Assembly: GCF_900186995.1 (NCBI RefSeq)
Contig: NZ_LT906463.1
Coordinates: forward strand, 1,178,001-1,242,000
From: Haemophilus pittmaniae
Lineage (GTDB): Bacteria > Pseudomonadota > Gammaproteobacteria > Enterobacterales > Pasteurellaceae
Direction of reading: 5' to 3'
Length of the DNA stretch: 64,000 bases
Each line of letters begins with the position of its first letter. Positions within the stretch are counted from its first letter, which is position 1. The notes under the pieces are model-generated. The model ran no database searches. It was not told the origin of the DNA and saw only the letters and a program-made list of their open reading frames with translations. Position numbers and translations under genes: made by a program. Below are positions 10,498 through 21,546 of this stretch, piece after piece.

Positions 10498-11550
10498 ATG
10501 ACTAAAAAATTATTGGTTATGGCTGGCGGGACCGGCGGCCATGTTTTCCCTGCTTTGGCGGTTGCCGCAGAGCTACAAAAGCAAGGCTGGGAGATTTGTT
10601 GGCTGGGGACAAAGGATCGTATGGAAGCCCAATTGGTGCCTCAACATGGTATTCCAATTCGTTTTATTCAAATTTCCGGTTTGCGCGGTAAAGGAGTAAA
10701 AGCCTTGTTGCTCGCGCCTTTTGCTATTTTACGGGCAGTACTACAGGCCCGAGCGATTATTCGTGACTATCAGCCAAATGCAGTATTGGGAATGGGCGGT
10801 TATGTGTCCGGCCCGGGTGGCATTGCAGCCAAATTGTGTGGTGTGCCGGTGATTTTGCATGAGCAAAATGCCGTTGCGGGGCTGACTAATAAATGGTTGG
10901 CGAAAGTGGCTAAGCGTGTATTACAGGCTTTTCCCGGTGCATTTGCGGATGCGCAAGTCGTTGGGAATCCGGTACGTCAGTCACTATTTGAAATGGCTCC
11001 ACCCGCGCAGCGTTTTGCTACGCGTCAAGGTAAATTACGTCTCTTGGTGGTCGGTGGTAGTCAAGGTGCGCGGGTGCTGAATCAAACCTTACCTAAAGTC
11101 GTTGCTGCGTTGGGGGATAAATTAGAAGTTCGTCATCAAGTTGGGAAAGGGGCTTTGCAGAGCGTACGCGAATGGTATGGTGAGAATGCCGACAAAGTAC
11201 AGTTAAGTGAATTTATAAATGACATGGCTGAGGCTTATGCTTGGGCAGATTTAGTGATTTGTCGCTCAGGTGCACTTACCGTATGTGAATTGGCGGCAGT
11301 TGGCACTCCGGCGATTTTTGTGCCATTTCAGCATAAGGATCAGCAACAATACTTAAATGCTAAATATTTGGCTGATACGGGAGCCGCAATGATTGTCCCA
11401 CAAAATGAATTAAGTCCTGAGCGTTTGATTGGTTTGCTGTCTGATTTAGATCGTGAAAAATTGGCAAAAATGGCTGAGAAAGCAAAAGCGAAGGCAGCTC
11501 CTCAGGCTGCGTCTGATGTTGCTAAAATCGTGATTGACTGCGCAAATTAG
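10498..11550 (+). CDS. murG: Lipid II synthase MurG (GlcNAc transferase)
   Basis: MurG transfers GlcNAc from UDP-GlcNAc to lipid I at the inner face of the cytoplasmic membrane, making lipid II. The 350-residue GT-B enzyme has the N-terminal glycine-rich loop [10 protein letters not shown] at residues 10-19, [11 protein letters not shown], and [11 protein letters not shown], all family signatures. It starts immediately after the ftsW stop. Unusually for this cluster, a 156-base gap containing repeat elements separates it from murC. Confidence 0.96.
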   Translation: MTKKLLVMAGGTGGHVFPALAVAAELQKQGWEICWLGTKDRMEAQLVPQHGIPIRFIQISGLRGKGVKALLLAPFAILRAVLQARAIIRDYQPNAVLGMGGYVSGPGGIAAKLCGVPVILHEQNAVAGLTNKWLAKVAKRVLQAFPGAFADAQVVGNPVRQSLFEMAPPAQRFATRQGKLRLLVVGGSQGARVLNQTLPKVVAALGDKLEVRHQVGKGALQSVREWYGENADKVQLSEFINDMAEAYAWADLVICRSGALTVCELAAVGTPAIFVPFQHKDQQQYLNAKYLADTGAAMIVPQNELSPERLIGLLSDLDREKLAKMAEKAKAKAAPQAASDVAKIVIDCAN

Positions 11551-11628
11551 TTTTTAATCCAATCCTAATAAAATCAATGACTTAGATGTTATTTTTGAGA
11601 AAACTCCAAAAATCAAAGGGGCGTTTTT
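11551..11628 (-). repeat. Intergenic IHF-type repeat, copy 1 (between murG and murC)
   Basis: This is the minus-oriented copy of a roughly 75-bp repeat found nine times in the window. Its core AATCAA-TGAC-TTA (11572-11584) is a perfect IHF consensus, and it ends in the shared GGGGCG block (about 11618-11623). It begins right after the murG stop, inside the otherwise compact dcw operon. Confidence 0.85.
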
Positions 11629-11630
11629 AA

Positions 11631-11655
11631 ATTTAATAAAATCAAAGGGTTACGT
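11631..11655 (-). repeat. Partial second copy of the IHF-type repeat core
   Basis: The string TAATAAAATCAA found in copy 1 recurs here, followed by AGGG-TTA, so 11640-11652 is again a perfect WATCAA-N4-TTR match. The outer parts of the repeat are missing. It looks like a truncated tandem copy. Confidence 0.55.
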
Positions 11656-11706
11656 TATTTAAAGCCGCCCGCTAGTATCGGGCATGATTAGCAAAGAAGG
11701 TTTAGC

Positions 11707-13134
11707 ATGAAACATACTCCGGAAGAAATTCGTAAAATTATTCCCGAAATGCGCCGGGTGCAGCAGATCCATTTCATTGGCATTGGCGGCGCGGGCATGA
11801 GCGGAATCGCAGAAATTCTATTAAATGAAGGTTATCGTATTTCCGGCTCCGATATTGCCGATGGTCCTGTAACTCAACGCTTAGCACAAGCCGGAGCACA
11901 GATTTTTATTGGTCATGCTGCTGAAAATATTGCCGGATCCAGCGTGGTGGTGGTGTCCAGTGCGATTAAAGCGGATAACCCGGAACTCGTGGCAGCCCAA
12001 GAAAAGCGTATACCTGTTATTCAACGGGCTCAAATGCTGGCAGAAATTATGCGTTTTCGTCATGGTATCGCGGTGGCGGGTACCCATGGAAAAACGACCA
12101 CAACAGCTATGATTTCAATGATTTACACTCAAGCGAAGTTAGACCCCACTTTTGTAAATGGTGGTTTGGTGAAATCAGCTGGTAAAAATGCTTACTTGGG
12201 GGCTAGTCGTTATTTGATTGCTGAAGCTGATGAAAGTGATGCATCATTCTTGCATTTGCAGCCAATGGTATCGGTGGTGACGAATATCGAACCGGATCAT
12301 ATGGATACCTATGAAGGCGATTTTGAGAAGATGAAATCGACCTATGTGAAGTTTTTGCATAATTTGCCGTTCTATGGTTTGGCGGTGATGTGTGCTGATG
12401 ATCCTGTGTTGATGGAGCTAGTGCCACAAGTAGGTCGCCAAGTAATTACTTATGGTTTCAGTGAACATGCGGATTATCGAATTGAAGATTATGAGCAGAC
12501 GGGCTTTCAAGGTCATTACACTGTACGTTGTCCAGATGGTGAGCGGATTAATGTGTTGCTCAATGTACCAGGCAAACATAATGCATTAAATGCAACGGCT
12601 GCATTAGCTGTAGCGAAGGAGGAAGGCGTGGAAAATGAAGCCATTCTAGCTGCGCTAGCTGATTTCCAAGGCGCCGGACGACGCTTTGACCAATTGGGTG
12701 AGTTTATTCGACCAAATGGTAAAGTTCGTTTAGTGGATGATTACGGCCATCATCCGACCGAAGTGGGCGTCACCATTCAGGCTGCGCGAGAAGGTTGGGG
12801 AGATAAACGAATTGTAATGATTTTCCAACCTCATCGTTATAGTCGTACCCGTGATTTATTTGATGATTTTGTGCAGGTTTTATCTGGTGTGGATGCTCTG
12901 ATTATGTTGGATGTTTATGCTGCTGGTGAAGCCCCGATCGTGGGGGCAGATAGTAAAGCATTATGTCGTTCGATTCGTAATCTGGGCAAAGTGGATCCGA
13001 TTTTAGTATCTGATGTTAGCCAACTAGGTGATGTGTTGGATCAAATTATTCAAGATGGTGATTTGATCCTTGCTCAAGGGGCTGGCAGCGTGAGCAAAAT
13101 TTCGCGCGGTTTAGCGGAAAGTTGGCAACATTAA
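11707..13134 (+). CDS. murC: UDP-N-acetylmuramate-L-alanine ligase MurC
   Basis: MurC catalyses ATP-dependent ligation of L-alanine to UDP-MurNAc, the first amino-acid addition. The 475-residue protein has the N-terminal UDP-binding loop [12 protein letters not shown], the ATP loop GTHGKTTT starting at residue 125, the EADESDASF motif and [11 protein letters not shown] Shine-Dalgarno-like AGAAGG lies just upstream of the ATG. The repeat-bearing gap before it means its expression may differ from that of murG and upstream genes. Confidence 0.96.
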   Translation: MKHTPEEIRKIIPEMRRVQQIHFIGIGGAGMSGIAEILLNEGYRISGSDIADGPVTQRLAQAGAQIFIGHAAENIAGSSVVVVSSAIKADNPELVAAQEKRIPVIQRAQMLAEIMRFRHGIAVAGTHGKTTTTAMISMIYTQAKLDPTFVNGGLVKSAGKNAYLGASRYLIAEADESDASFLHLQPMVSVVTNIEPDHMDTYEGDFEKMKSTYVKFLHNLPFYGLAVMCADDPVLMELVPQVGRQVITYGFSEHADYRIEDYEQTGFQGHYTVRCPDGERINVLLNVPGKHNALNATAALAVAKEEGVENEAILAALADFQGAGRRFDQLGEFIRPNGKVRLVDDYGHHPTEVGVTIQAAREGWGDKRIVMIFQPHRYSRTRDLFDDFVQVLSGVDALIMLDVYAAGEAPIVGADSKALCRSIRNLGKVDPILVSDVSQLGDVLDQIIQDGDLILAQGAGSVSKISRGLAESWQH

Positions 13135-13151
13135 TTGAATTAGGAAATAAA

Positions 13152-14072
13152 ATGAACTTAAAAGAACAAAAAATTGCCGTATTGCTAGGCGGCAGCTCTG
13201 CTGAACGTGAAGTGTCTTTAAATTCTGGGAAAGCAGTACTGGATGCCTTGTTGAGTCAAGGGTATGACGCGTATCCGATTGATCCTCAAGAATATAATGT
13301 GGCGGACTTAAAAAAAGACGGATTTGAGCGAGTCTTTAATATTTTGCATGGGCGTGGTGGTGAAGACGGTACTATGCAAGGATTGTTGGAACAAATCGGC
13401 TTGCCTTATACTGGTTGTGGCGTTATGGCTTCTGCGCTGACCATGGATAAGATGCGTACTAAAATGCTATGGAAAGCGTTTGGTTTACCTGTTGCCGAAA
13501 TGGAAATTGTGACAAAACAAAATTTTGTGGATTTGGATCCGGCAGCGGTTGTCGCTAAGTTAGGTTTACCTCTGATGGTAAAACCATCACTGGAAGGCTC
13601 TAGTGTTGGATTGACTAAAGTTAAACAGCTAGAACAATTAAAAAATGCGGTAGCATATGCTTTGAAATTTGATGAAACAGTGTTGATTGAAGAATGGCTC
13701 GCGGGTGAAGAATTAACAGTTCCTGTGTTGGGCGGAAAGGTTTTGCCAGCAGTAAAAATTGTGCCAGAAGGTGAATTTTATGACTACGATGCTAAATATA
13801 TTTCCGATAATACCCAATATTTTTGTCCCGCTGGTTTGAGTGCCGAGCGTGAGCAGGAATTAGCCGATTTAGTTAAACGAGCCTACGATGTGGTAGGTTG
13901 CCGTGGTTGGAGTCGAATTGATGTGATGACTGATGCACAAGGACATTTCCGTTTAGTTGAAGTGAATACAAATCCTGGCATGACTAGTCATAGCTTGTTC
14001 CCAAAATCTGCTGCAACAGTCGGAATTTCTTTTGAACAGTTAGTGGTTAAAATCTTGGAGTTAAGTGCCTAA
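13152..14072 (+). CDS. ddl: D-alanine-D-alanine ligase
   Basis: Ddl joins two D-alanines, supplying the dipeptide used by MurF. The ATG at 13152, preceded by AGGAA, gives 306 residues beginning [20 protein letters not shown], matching the family; the upstream GTG/TTG-type start inside murC is not needed. ATP-grasp features are visible: SLEGSS in the phosphate loop, [14 protein letters not shown], and the metal-binding EVNTNPGMT near the end. The dcw location corresponds to the ddlB paralogue. The stop shares one base with the ftsQ start. Confidence 0.95.
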   Translation: MNLKEQKIAVLLGGSSAEREVSLNSGKAVLDALLSQGYDAYPIDPQEYNVADLKKDGFERVFNILHGRGGEDGTMQGLLEQIGLPYTGCGVMASALTMDKMRTKMLWKAFGLPVAEMEIVTKQNFVDLDPAAVVAKLGLPLMVKPSLEGSSVGLTKVKQLEQLKNAVAYALKFDETVLIEEWLAGEELTVPVLGGKVLPAVKIVPEGEFYDYDAKYISDNTQYFCPAGLSAEREQELADLVKRAYDVVGCRGWSRIDVMTDAQGHFRLVEVNTNPGMTSHSLFPKSAATVGISFEQLVVKILELSA

Positions 14073-14851
14073 TGAATGTCATTAAGCGAAAAAGTCCGCA
14101 GAGTACGTCCCTTGGGAAAAAGCATTATTTATCCCACTTACGCTATTTTCTGCAACTCCGCTTTTTGTTACCTGTTATTGTCATTATTCTCGCTGTGTTT
14201 GCTTATATTTATCGGCAAACTTGGTTGGATAGTTTAGATGAGAAACCAATCAGTGCTTATGCTTTGGTCGGGAAAAATGACTATACCGGTTATGCCGATA
14301 TTCAGGATGTATTACTCAAAATGGGCAAATTGAAGGGATTTTGGGGGCAGGATGTTTCTGTAATTCAGGAGCAAATCGAAACATTACCGTGGGTGAAAGG
14401 CTCTGTAGTGAGAAAAATTTGGCCAAATCGTTTAAGTATTTGGGTTAACGAATACCAACCTGTTGCTGTTTGGAATAAAACCGAATTTGTAACAAAGGAT
14501 GGCACAGTCTTTCAATTGCCAGCCGAGAAATTGAAAGAAAATAATCTTCCTCTATTAGGTGGACCAGATTACCAAAGTTTGAAAGTATTAGAAGCTTGGC
14601 AGCAAATTTATAATGATTTTAAAGCTAAAGGACTCACCGTAAAGGGAATCGTAATAGATGAGCGTGGTGCATGGCAAGTCACGCTTGATAATGATATAGT
14701 GTTGCGTCTTGGACGAGGTGAGTGGAAATCAAAGCTAGGCCGTTTTGTAACCATTTACCCGCAAATTGAAGTGCCAGAAGGCAAAAAAATTGATTATATT
14801 GATCTGCGCTATGAATCGGGTGCGGCTGTAGGGATGTCTGAAAATAATTAG
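14072..14851 (+). CDS. ftsQ: Cell division protein FtsQ
   Basis: FtsQ is a bitopic divisome protein that links early and late division proteins through the FtsQLB complex. The 259-residue product has a basic cytoplasmic tail, a transmembrane segment at about 30-47, then a POTRA-like region including [17 protein letters not shown], typical of the FtsQ/DivIB family. The ATG overlaps the ddl stop by one base. Confidence 0.94.
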   Translation: MNVIKRKSPQSTSLGKKHYLSHLRYFLQLRFLLPVIVIILAVFAYIYRQTWLDSLDEKPISAYALVGKNDYTGYADIQDVLLKMGKLKGFWGQDVSVIQEQIETLPWVKGSVVRKIWPNRLSIWVNEYQPVAVWNKTEFVTKDGTVFQLPAEKLKENNLPLLGGPDYQSLKVLEAWQQIYNDFKAKGLTVKGIVIDERGAWQVTLDNDIVLRLGRGEWKSKLGRFVTIYPQIEVPEGKKIDYIDLRYESGAAVGMSENN

Positions 14852-14862
14852 GTGTGAGAATA

Positions 14863-16137
14863 ATGGCGAAAGTGGTGGAATCTAAAACAATTGTAGGTCT
14901 TGAAGTCGGTACATCAAAAGTGGTTGCTGTGGTGGGCGAGGTGTTACCGGATGGTGTGGTAAATGTTCTCGGTGTAGGCAGTTGTCCATCGAAAGGGATT
15001 GATCGCGGTAGCATTACAGATTTAGATGCTGTCGTTAATTCAATTCAGCGAGCGATTGAATCTGCTGAATCAATGGCTGACTGTCAAATAATGAGTGTGA
15101 CATTGGCGATTACTGGTGAACATATTCAGAGTTTGAACGAAAGCGGTTTTGTACCTATTGCTGAAGGTGAAGTTACACAAGAAGAAATTGATTCCGCGTT
15201 ACATACCGCAAGTTCGATCAAGCTGCCTGAAGGGCTTTCGTTGTTACATGTTATTCCGCAAGAATACGCTGTCGATCGTCAGTTTAATATTAAAAACCCA
15301 TTAGGTTTGCAAGGCGTTCGTTTAAAGGCTAATGTTCATTTAATCGCTTGCCATCAAGATTGGCAAAATAATTTGAAAAAAGCGGTGGAACGTTGTGGGT
15401 TACAAGTTGACAAAGTAGTATTCTCTGGTTTCGCTGCGACTCACTCGGTACTAACCGAGGATGAAAAAGATTTAGGGGTTTGCCTAATCGATTTTGGGGC
15501 CGGCACTATGAATGTCATGGTATACACCAACGGTTCATTGCGTTTTAGTAAGGTTATCCCTTATGCTGGTAATATTGTTACCAATGATATTGCTCATGCC
15601 TGTACCGTATCCCGTACCGAAGCAGAAAGAATTAAGGTTAATTATGCTAGTGCCTTATATCCAGCGCGTTTGCATGGAGATAAAAAGATTGAGGTTGCCA
15701 GTATCGGCGGAAGAGCACCGCGCTCGTTAACTAAAAGTGATTTATCTTTAATTACCTCCGCCCGCTATATGGAGCTGCTAGGCGTTGTAAAAGATGAGTT
15801 GGATCATTTAAAAGCCGAATTAGAAAACAAACATATCAAATTTGAATTGATTGCCGGTGTGGTTATTACTGGTGGTGGTGCTCAAATTGAAGATTTGAAA
15901 GACTGCGCCTCTGATGTTTTTGGTTGTCAGGTCCGTATAGGTAGTCCACTGAATATTACAGGATTGACTGATTATGTAAATCGCCCTCAGTATTCAACGG
16001 TTGTTGGTTTGTTGCAATATAACCACAGCAATAGTGATGATGAACTGATTGGCCGGGATGATGGTGAGGGTAACGTATTTAGTGCAATTTGGTCAGGAAT
16101 TAAAAAAATTGCCAATAAAGTCCGCTCTGAATTTTGA
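14863..16137 (+). CDS. ftsA: Cell division protein FtsA
   Basis: FtsA is the actin-like ATPase that tethers FtsZ polymers to the inner membrane. From the ATG at 14863 the protein has 424 residues, starting [19 protein letters not shown], with the first phosphate loop [20 protein letters not shown] as phosphate 2, and the adenosine motif VVITGGGAQ. The C-terminus ([17 protein letters not shown]) is the expected amphipathic membrane-targeting helix. An upstream GTG at 14854 would add only three residues. Confidence 0.96.
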   Translation: MAKVVESKTIVGLEVGTSKVVAVVGEVLPDGVVNVLGVGSCPSKGIDRGSITDLDAVVNSIQRAIESAESMADCQIMSVTLAITGEHIQSLNESGFVPIAEGEVTQEEIDSALHTASSIKLPEGLSLLHVIPQEYAVDRQFNIKNPLGLQGVRLKANVHLIACHQDWQNNLKKAVERCGLQVDKVVFSGFAATHSVLTEDEKDLGVCLIDFGAGTMNVMVYTNGSLRFSKVIPYAGNIVTNDIAHACTVSRTEAERIKVNYASALYPARLHGDKKIEVASIGGRAPRSLTKSDLSLITSARYMELLGVVKDELDHLKAELENKHIKFELIAGVVITGGGAQIEDLKDCASDVFGCQVRIGSPLNITGLTDYVNRPQYSTVVGLLQYNHSNSDDELIGRDDGEGNVFSAIWSGIKKIANKVRSEF

Positions 16138-16223
16138 GAATTTTTATTTTTAATCTACAATAGCAACAATTTTACTTTTGATAAAGTACCCGCAAAATTT
16201 AGCAATAACGGAGAACAACACAA

Positions 16224-17570
16224 ATGTTATACCCAGAGTACGGTGATTTTGAAGAACAGTCTGGCGCCCTGATCAAAGTGGTTGGAGTCGGTGGTGGCGG
16301 CGGTAATGCTGTTAATCACATGGTTGCCAATATGATTAAAAATGATATTGGTGGCAATTTCTTAGGTGAAAGCTCTATCGATAATGATGAGCATGGCCGA
16401 ATTATTTTCTATGCTGTTAATACTGATGCTCAAGCATTGCGTAAAAGTCAGGTGCAACAAACCGTACAAATTGGTGGGGCAACAACTAAAGGTCTTGGTG
16501 CGGGAGCAAACCCTAATGTAGGGCGCAAAGCTGCAGAAGATGATCAAGAAGAGATTCGTAAGATGCTTGAAGGTGCAGATATGGTATTTATTGCTGCCGG
16601 TATGGGTGGTGGTACTGGTACCGGAGCAGCACCAATTGTTGCTAAAGTTGCTAAAGAATTGGGTATTTTAACCGTAGCGGTCGTCACTAAACCTTTTGTG
16701 TTTGAAGGCCGTAAACGTATGCAATTTGCAGAGTTAGGAATTAAAGATCTCGCTCAATACGTTGATTCGATGATTATTATTCCAAACCAACAAATTCAAA
16801 AAGTTCTACCAAAAAATGCTAAATTAATTGATGCTTTTGCTGCTGCGAATGATGTGTTACGTAATTCTGTGATGGGGATTTCTGATATGATTACCTCTCC
16901 AGGGATGATTAATGTAGACTTTGCAGACGTACGTACTGTAATGTCCGAAATGGGACAAGCAATGATCGGCTTCGGTTCTGCTAAGAGTGCCCCTGGCGAA
17001 GGTCGTGCGGAAGAGGCTGCCCGTATTGCTGTTCGTAACGATTTATTAGAAAAAGTTGATTTAACCAATGCCAAAGGTATTTTGATCAATATTACCGGTG
17101 GTTTTGATTTAGCATTTGACGAATTTAATGTGATTGGTGAAACCGTTGGTAGTTTTGCTTCAGAAGAAGCAACTATCGTTGTTGGAACAACTTTAGTGCC
17201 AGATATGACAGATGAAATTCGTGTAACTATCGTGGCAACTGGATTAGGCGAGCTTACACCTAACGAAGAAATTCAAGTTGTGCCGCGTCAGCAGCCCATT
17301 CAACAAAATATAGCTCAGCAATCTATGCAACATGCCGTAGAACATCATGAGCAAGCTGCTATTCAGCCTCGTCCTCCGGTTGGAGGCTTGAGAAGTGCAG
17401 AAGATGCTGTACGTAATTTCCAACATGCGCAATCAGGTTATAGTCAACCAGAGCAACCAAGTAATAGTTATGGTAGTGGTTTAGAAAGACCTATTGGCGA
17501 GCGTTTGGAAGAATTAAAGAAAAATAGACATATTTTCAATCCGAGTACCTTTGGTCGGGATGAAAAATAA
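16224..17570 (+). CDS. ftsZ: Cell division protein FtsZ
   Basis: FtsZ is the tubulin-like GTPase that forms the Z ring. The 448-residue protein carries the GTP signature [10 protein letters not shown] and the T7-loop region. Two departures from E. coli are visible: an insertion of about 19 residues after the first glycine-rich loop (roughly residues 37-57, before [10 protein letters not shown]), and a Gln/His-rich C-terminal linker ending in [13 protein letters not shown] rather than the usual DxPxFLRxQ peptide bound by FtsA and ZipA. I recall similar features in H. influenzae FtsZ. It is preceded by an 86-base AT-rich gap with a GGAGA ribosome site, so an internal promoter is possible. Confidence 0.96.
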   Translation: MLYPEYGDFEEQSGALIKVVGVGGGGGNAVNHMVANMIKNDIGGNFLGESSIDNDEHGRIIFYAVNTDAQALRKSQVQQTVQIGGATTKGLGAGANPNVGRKAAEDDQEEIRKMLEGADMVFIAAGMGGGTGTGAAPIVAKVAKELGILTVAVVTKPFVFEGRKRMQFAELGIKDLAQYVDSMIIIPNQQIQKVLPKNAKLIDAFAAANDVLRNSVMGISDMITSPGMINVDFADVRTVMSEMGQAMIGFGSAKSAPGEGRAEEAARIAVRNDLLEKVDLTNAKGILINITGGFDLAFDEFNVIGETVGSFASEEATIVVGTTLVPDMTDEIRVTIVATGLGELTPNEEIQVVPRQQPIQQNIAQQSMQHAVEHHEQAAIQPRPPVGGLRSAEDAVRNFQHAQSGYSQPEQPSNSYGSGLERPIGERLEELKKNRHIFNPSTFGRDEK

Positions 17571-17603
17571 TTAATACTTGTTGTGAAGCAATAAGGTCAT
17601 CAT

Positions 17604-18521
17604 ATGATTAAACAAAGAACATTAAAACAAAGTATTAAAGTCACAGGTGTTGGTTTACACAGTGGAAAAAAAGTGACTTTAACACTGCGTCCTGCTATGC
17701 CAAATACAGGCGTGCTTTATTGCAGAACCGATCTTAATCCCCCGGTAACTTTTCCGGCGAATGCAGATTCTGTTCGAGACACGATGCTTTGTACGGCATT
17801 AGTCAATGAACAAGGCATTCGGGTTTCTACAGTAGAGCATTTGAATGCCGCATTAGCAGGTTTAGGTATTGATAACATTATTATTGAAGTTGATGCGCCA
17901 GAGATCCCAATTATGGATGGTAGTGCGAGTCCTTTCATTTATTTGTTATTAGATGCTGGAATTGAAGAACAAAATGCGGCTAAGAAATTCATTCGTATCA
18001 AGCAAAAAGTACGGGTTGAAGATGGCGATAAATGGGCAGAACTTTCGCCTTACAATGGTTTTAGACTAAATTTCACCATCGACTTTGATCATCCTGCGAT
18101 TAGTAAAAAAGTGCGCAATTATGTAATGGATTTCTCTGCACAGGCCTTTGTGCACCAAATTAGTCGTGCCAGAACCTTTGGGTTTATGAAGGATATCGAA
18201 TACCTTCAATCTCAAGGATTAGCTTTGGGTGGTAGTCTTGATAATGCAATCGTCCTTGATGATTACAGAATCCTAAATGAAGAAGGATTACGCTTTAAAG
18301 ACGAATTGGTACGTCATAAAATGTTAGATGCCATTGGTGATCTTTATATGGCTGGCTATAACATTATTGGTGATTTTAAAGCTTATAAGTCCGGACATGG
18401 ATTAAATAACAAATTGTTACGAGCAGTGTTGGCTAATCAAGAAGCTTGGGAATTTGTGACCTTCGAAGATAAGGCTGAAGTCCCACAAGGCTATGTCGCA
18501 CCGACGCAGGTCTTAATTTAA
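17604..18521 (+). CDS. lpxC: UDP-3-O-acyl-N-acetylglucosamine deacetylase LpxC
   Basis: LpxC performs the committed, zinc-dependent step of lipid A synthesis. The 305-residue length is exact for the family, and the active-site residues fall at their standard numbers: zinc ligands His79, His238 and Asp242, with Glu78, Asp246 and His265. It closes the dcw cluster and is followed by a strong terminator. Confidence 0.97.
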   Translation: MIKQRTLKQSIKVTGVGLHSGKKVTLTLRPAMPNTGVLYCRTDLNPPVTFPANADSVRDTMLCTALVNEQGIRVSTVEHLNAALAGLGIDNIIIEVDAPEIPIMDGSASPFIYLLLDAGIEEQNAAKKFIRIKQKVRVEDGDKWAELSPYNGFRLNFTIDFDHPAISKKVRNYVMDFSAQAFVHQISRARTFGFMKDIEYLQSQGLALGGSLDNAIVLDDYRILNEEGLRFKDELVRHKMLDAIGDLYMAGYNIIGDFKAYKSGHGLNNKLLRAVLANQEAWEFVTFEDKAEVPQGYVAPTQVLI

Positions 18522-18532
18522 TCCTATTGCTG

Positions 18533-18567
18533 AAAAAGCTATACTTCGTCGGAAGTATAGCTTTTTT
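18533..18567 (+). terminator. Terminator of the dcw cluster
   Basis: A perfect stem (18533-18547 with 18552 onward, GTCG loop) is followed by a T run. It lies directly after lpxC and ends the dcw transcript. Confidence 0.9.
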
Positions 18568-18608
18568 ATTTTCTGTGTTATCAATACCTTAGTTTTGGAG
18601 GTTTTATT

Positions 18609-20252
18609 ATGAAGAAATTATTTACCGTGCTCCCGCTTGCCTTAACGATTTCAACGGCAATGGCTTATCAACAGGATAAAACCTATCATTTCACCCTATT
18701 ACATACCAATGATACCCATGGTCATTTCTGGCCAAATGCCAAAGGTGAATATGGTTTTGCTGCACAGAAAACCATTATTGATCGCGTACGTGCCGAAGTA
18801 GAAAAAAATGGCGGATCAGTAATTTTATTAAATGCCGGTGATTTTAATACCGGCGTGCCAGAGTCCGATATGTTAACGGCTGAACCGGATATTAAAGCTT
18901 TTAATTTAATGGGATATGAAGCAACCACTTTAGGTAACCATGAATTTGATAACCCGCTACAAGTTCTAGATATGCAGGAATCTTGGGCAAACTTCCCATT
19001 TTTGTCAGCTAATGTCATTAATGATAAAACCGGCAAACCTTTAGTAAAACCTTATACCGTATTGGATAAACAAGGACTAAAAATTGCCGTAGTTGGTTTG
19101 ACTACGGAAGATACAGCAAAATTGGGTAATCCGGAATATTTAGCCAATAATGTTACTTTCAAAGACCCGACGGAAACAGCAAAAAATACTATTAAAGAAT
19201 TAGATGAAACAGTTAAGCCAGATTTAAAATTTGCCTTAACCCACATGGGCTATTATTACGATGCTCAGCATGGATCTAATGCACCTGGCGATGTGTCGCT
19301 TGCGCGTAATTTACCAAAAGGTGCATTTAACGTGATTATTGGTGGTCATAGCCATGATCCAGTTTGTGTAGATGAAAAAGGCGTATGGATTAAAGATTAC
19401 CAGCCAACCCAAGCCTGTAAACCTGACTTCCAAAACGGTAGCTGGATTATGCAGGCTTATGAGTGGGGCAAATATGTTGGCCGTGCTGATTTTGAATTTA
19501 AAAACGGTGAGTTGAAATTAGTCAACTATCGACTTATCCCGGTCAATTTAAAACATAAAGTTACCAATGCCGAGGGTAAAACTGAATATGTGTTATTTGG
19601 TGAAGAAATTCCGCAAGATCCGGAAATGCAAAAATTGCTCCAAACCTACCAGGATAAGGGAAGTGAGTTGCTAAACCAAAAAGTTGGTGAGTCTCATGGA
19701 AAATTGGAAGGGGATCGTACTATTATCCGCTTTGAACAAACTAATCTCGGCCATTTGATTGCCGAAGCGCAACGCCAAAAAGTTAAAGCCGATGTGGGGA
19801 TTATGAATTCCGGTGGTGTGCGTGATTCACTTCCATCTGGTGACATTACCTATAAAGATGTGCTAAAAGTGCACCCTTTTGGTAACCAAGTGTCTTCCGT
19901 TGAATTAAATGGCCAAGAATTATTAGATTATTTAAATGTGGTTGCACTAAAAGAAGTGGATTCCGGTGCTTATGCTCAATATTCTGGCATTTCGATGGTG
20001 GTTGATCGTAAAGCCGGTAAAGTTGAAAACGTGAAAATTCAAGGAAAACCGTTGGATTTGAAGAAAATCTATCGTGTTTCCTTACCAAGTTATAATGCGG
20101 CGGGTGGTGATGGTTATCCTAAACTAACTAAGAACCCAACTTACGTGAATAGCGGTTTCATTGATGCCGATGTATTGAAAGAGTTTTTACAAAAAAATTC
20201 ACCGATTGATGCCGCAAAATATGCACCAAATAATGCCGTGACTTTTAAATAG
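18609..20252 (+). CDS. ushA: Periplasmic UDP-sugar hydrolase / 5'-nucleotidase UshA
   Basis: UshA hydrolyses UDP-sugars and nucleotides in the periplasm and so feeds nucleoside uptake. The 547-residue protein begins with a signal peptide (cleavage predicted after AMA, residue 19) and continues YQQDKTYHFTLLHTNDTHG. The metallophosphoesterase motifs HTNDTHGHFW, GNHEFDNP and GGHSHDPVC are present, followed by the C-terminal nucleotide-binding domain (GGVRDSLPSGDIT; AAGGDGYP). Similarity to E. coli UshA runs the whole length. It is only 9 bases from pheA, so the two are probably co-transcribed. Confidence 0.94.
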   Translation: MKKLFTVLPLALTISTAMAYQQDKTYHFTLLHTNDTHGHFWPNAKGEYGFAAQKTIIDRVRAEVEKNGGSVILLNAGDFNTGVPESDMLTAEPDIKAFNLMGYEATTLGNHEFDNPLQVLDMQESWANFPFLSANVINDKTGKPLVKPYTVLDKQGLKIAVVGLTTEDTAKLGNPEYLANNVTFKDPTETAKNTIKELDETVKPDLKFALTHMGYYYDAQHGSNAPGDVSLARNLPKGAFNVIIGGHSHDPVCVDEKGVWIKDYQPTQACKPDFQNGSWIMQAYEWGKYVGRADFEFKNGELKLVNYRLIPVNLKHKVTNAEGKTEYVLFGEEIPQDPEMQKLLQTYQDKGSELLNQKVGESHGKLEGDRTIIRFEQTNLGHLIAEAQRQKVKADVGIMNSGGVRDSLPSGDITYKDVLKVHPFGNQVSSVELNGQELLDYLNVVALKEVDSGAYAQYSGISMVVDRKAGKVENVKIQGKPLDLKKIYRVSLPSYNAAGGDGYPKLTKNPTYVNSGFIDADVLKEFLQKNSPIDAAKYAPNNAVTFK

Positions 20253-20261
20253 GAGAAATTG

Positions 20262-21419
20262 ATGAGTTTGCCTTTGTCCGAAATTCGTCAGCAGATTACC
20301 CAAATTGATCGCAGTATTTTAAAGCTGCTTTCTGAACGCCATCGCTTAGCCTTTGATGTAGTGCGTTCAAAAGAAGTAACCCAAAAGGCATTGCGCGATT
20401 TACCTCGTGAACAAATCCTGTTGCAGGAATTGGTTCAATTCGCGGAAAGTGAAAATTACCAGTTGGAACCCCAATATATCATCGATATTTTTCAACGAAT
20501 TATTGAAGATTCGGTGCTCACCCAACAGGTTTATTTGCAACAAAAACTGAATGAACAACGAGAGCAAAATCTGCATATTGCCTTCTTAGGCAAACGTGGT
20601 TCCTATTCCCATTTGGCCTCACGAAAATATGCTGCCCGTTATCAAAAACAGTTTGTTGAAATCGGTTGTGAAAGTTTTCAAGAGATTTTTGACAAAGTGC
20701 GTGATGGCGAAGCGGATTTTGGCATATTACCATTGGAGAATACCACTTCGGGAATGATCAATGAGGTATATGATTTGCTACAACACACAGAGCTTGCATT
20801 GGTTGGCGAGTTAGCCTATCCAATCAAACATTGTGTGTTGGTCGGCGAACAGGACGATTTAACTCAAATCGACACGCTATATAGTCATCCACAAGTGATT
20901 TCCCAATGCAGTCAATTTATTCAAGGGCTTGATAAAGTGCATATCGAATATTGTGAAAGCAGCTCACATGCTATGCAATTAGTGGCTCGTCTGAATAAAC
21001 CGAATATTGCTGCATTGGGTAATGAGGACGGTGGCAAGCTATATGGTTTACGGGTATTACGCACGGATATTGCTAATCAGCCAAATAATATTACTCGGTT
21101 TATTGTGATTGCGAGAAAACCACGTGAAGTTTCGCCGCAGATTCCGAGTAAGACATTGCTCTTAATGACCACCGCACAACGAGCAGGGAGTTTGGTTGAT
21201 GCGTTATTAGTGTTCAAAAAACACCATATCAATATGACCAAATTGGCATCACGCCCGATCTATGGTAAACCTTGGGAAGAAATGTTCTATTTGGAAATTG
21301 AGGCCAATATTCATCATCCTGATACTCAAGCGGCCTTGGAGGAATTGAAGCAATATAGCAATACCTTCAAGATTTTGGGCTGTTATCCAAGTGAAATCGT
21401 TAAACCGGCACAGGTTTAA
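20262..21419 (+). CDS. pheA: Bifunctional chorismate mutase / prephenate dehydratase
   Basis: PheA converts chorismate to prephenate and then phenylpyruvate for phenylalanine synthesis. The ATG at 20262 has an AGGAGAA site and gives 385 residues; a TTG three bases earlier is not needed. Domains are an N-terminal AroQ mutase (about 1-95), a dehydratase (about 105-285, with [12 protein letters not shown] and LPLENTTSG) and a C-terminal ACT regulatory domain. The two phenylalanine-binding motifs differ from E. coli: GSLV at 309-312 instead of GALV, and ASRP at 329-332 instead of ESRP, so feedback inhibition may be altered. No leader-peptide attenuator is possible in the 9-base gap after ushA. 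Confidence 0.95.
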   Translation: MSLPLSEIRQQITQIDRSILKLLSERHRLAFDVVRSKEVTQKALRDLPREQILLQELVQFAESENYQLEPQYIIDIFQRIIEDSVLTQQVYLQQKLNEQREQNLHIAFLGKRGSYSHLASRKYAARYQKQFVEIGCESFQEIFDKVRDGEADFGILPLENTTSGMINEVYDLLQHTELALVGELAYPIKHCVLVGEQDDLTQIDTLYSHPQVISQCSQFIQGLDKVHIEYCESSSHAMQLVARLNKPNIAALGNEDGGKLYGLRVLRTDIANQPNNITRFIVIARKPREVSPQIPSKTLLLMTTAQRAGSLVDALLVFKKHHINMTKLASRPIYGKPWEEMFYLEIEANIHHPDTQAALEELKQYSNTFKILGCYPSEIVKPAQV

Positions 21420-21436
21420 GGCATTTTTCCTTTACT

Positions 21437-21515
21437 AAAACGCCCCCATGAAAATCAGAGTTTTGCCTAAAATAGGATGTAACTCATTGATTTTATTAAG
21501 GTTGCTATAAAAAGT
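21437..21515 (+). repeat. Intergenic IHF-type repeat, copy 2 (pheA/cmoB gap)
   Basis: Plus-oriented copy starting with the shared ACGCCCCC block near 21440. The core TAA-CTCA-TTGATT at 21480-21492 is the complement of a perfect IHF consensus. It lies between convergent pheA and cmoB, immediately before their shared terminator. Confidence 0.85.
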
Positions 21516-21516
21516 T

Positions 21517-21544
21517 AAAAACGCGCTGATAAGCGCGTTTTTTT
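21517..21544. terminator. Bidirectional terminator between pheA and cmoB
   Basis: AAACGCGCT and AGCGCGTTT form a perfect stem around a GATA loop, with A runs before and T runs after. It can serve both converging genes. Confidence 0.88.
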
Positions 21545-21546
21545 AT

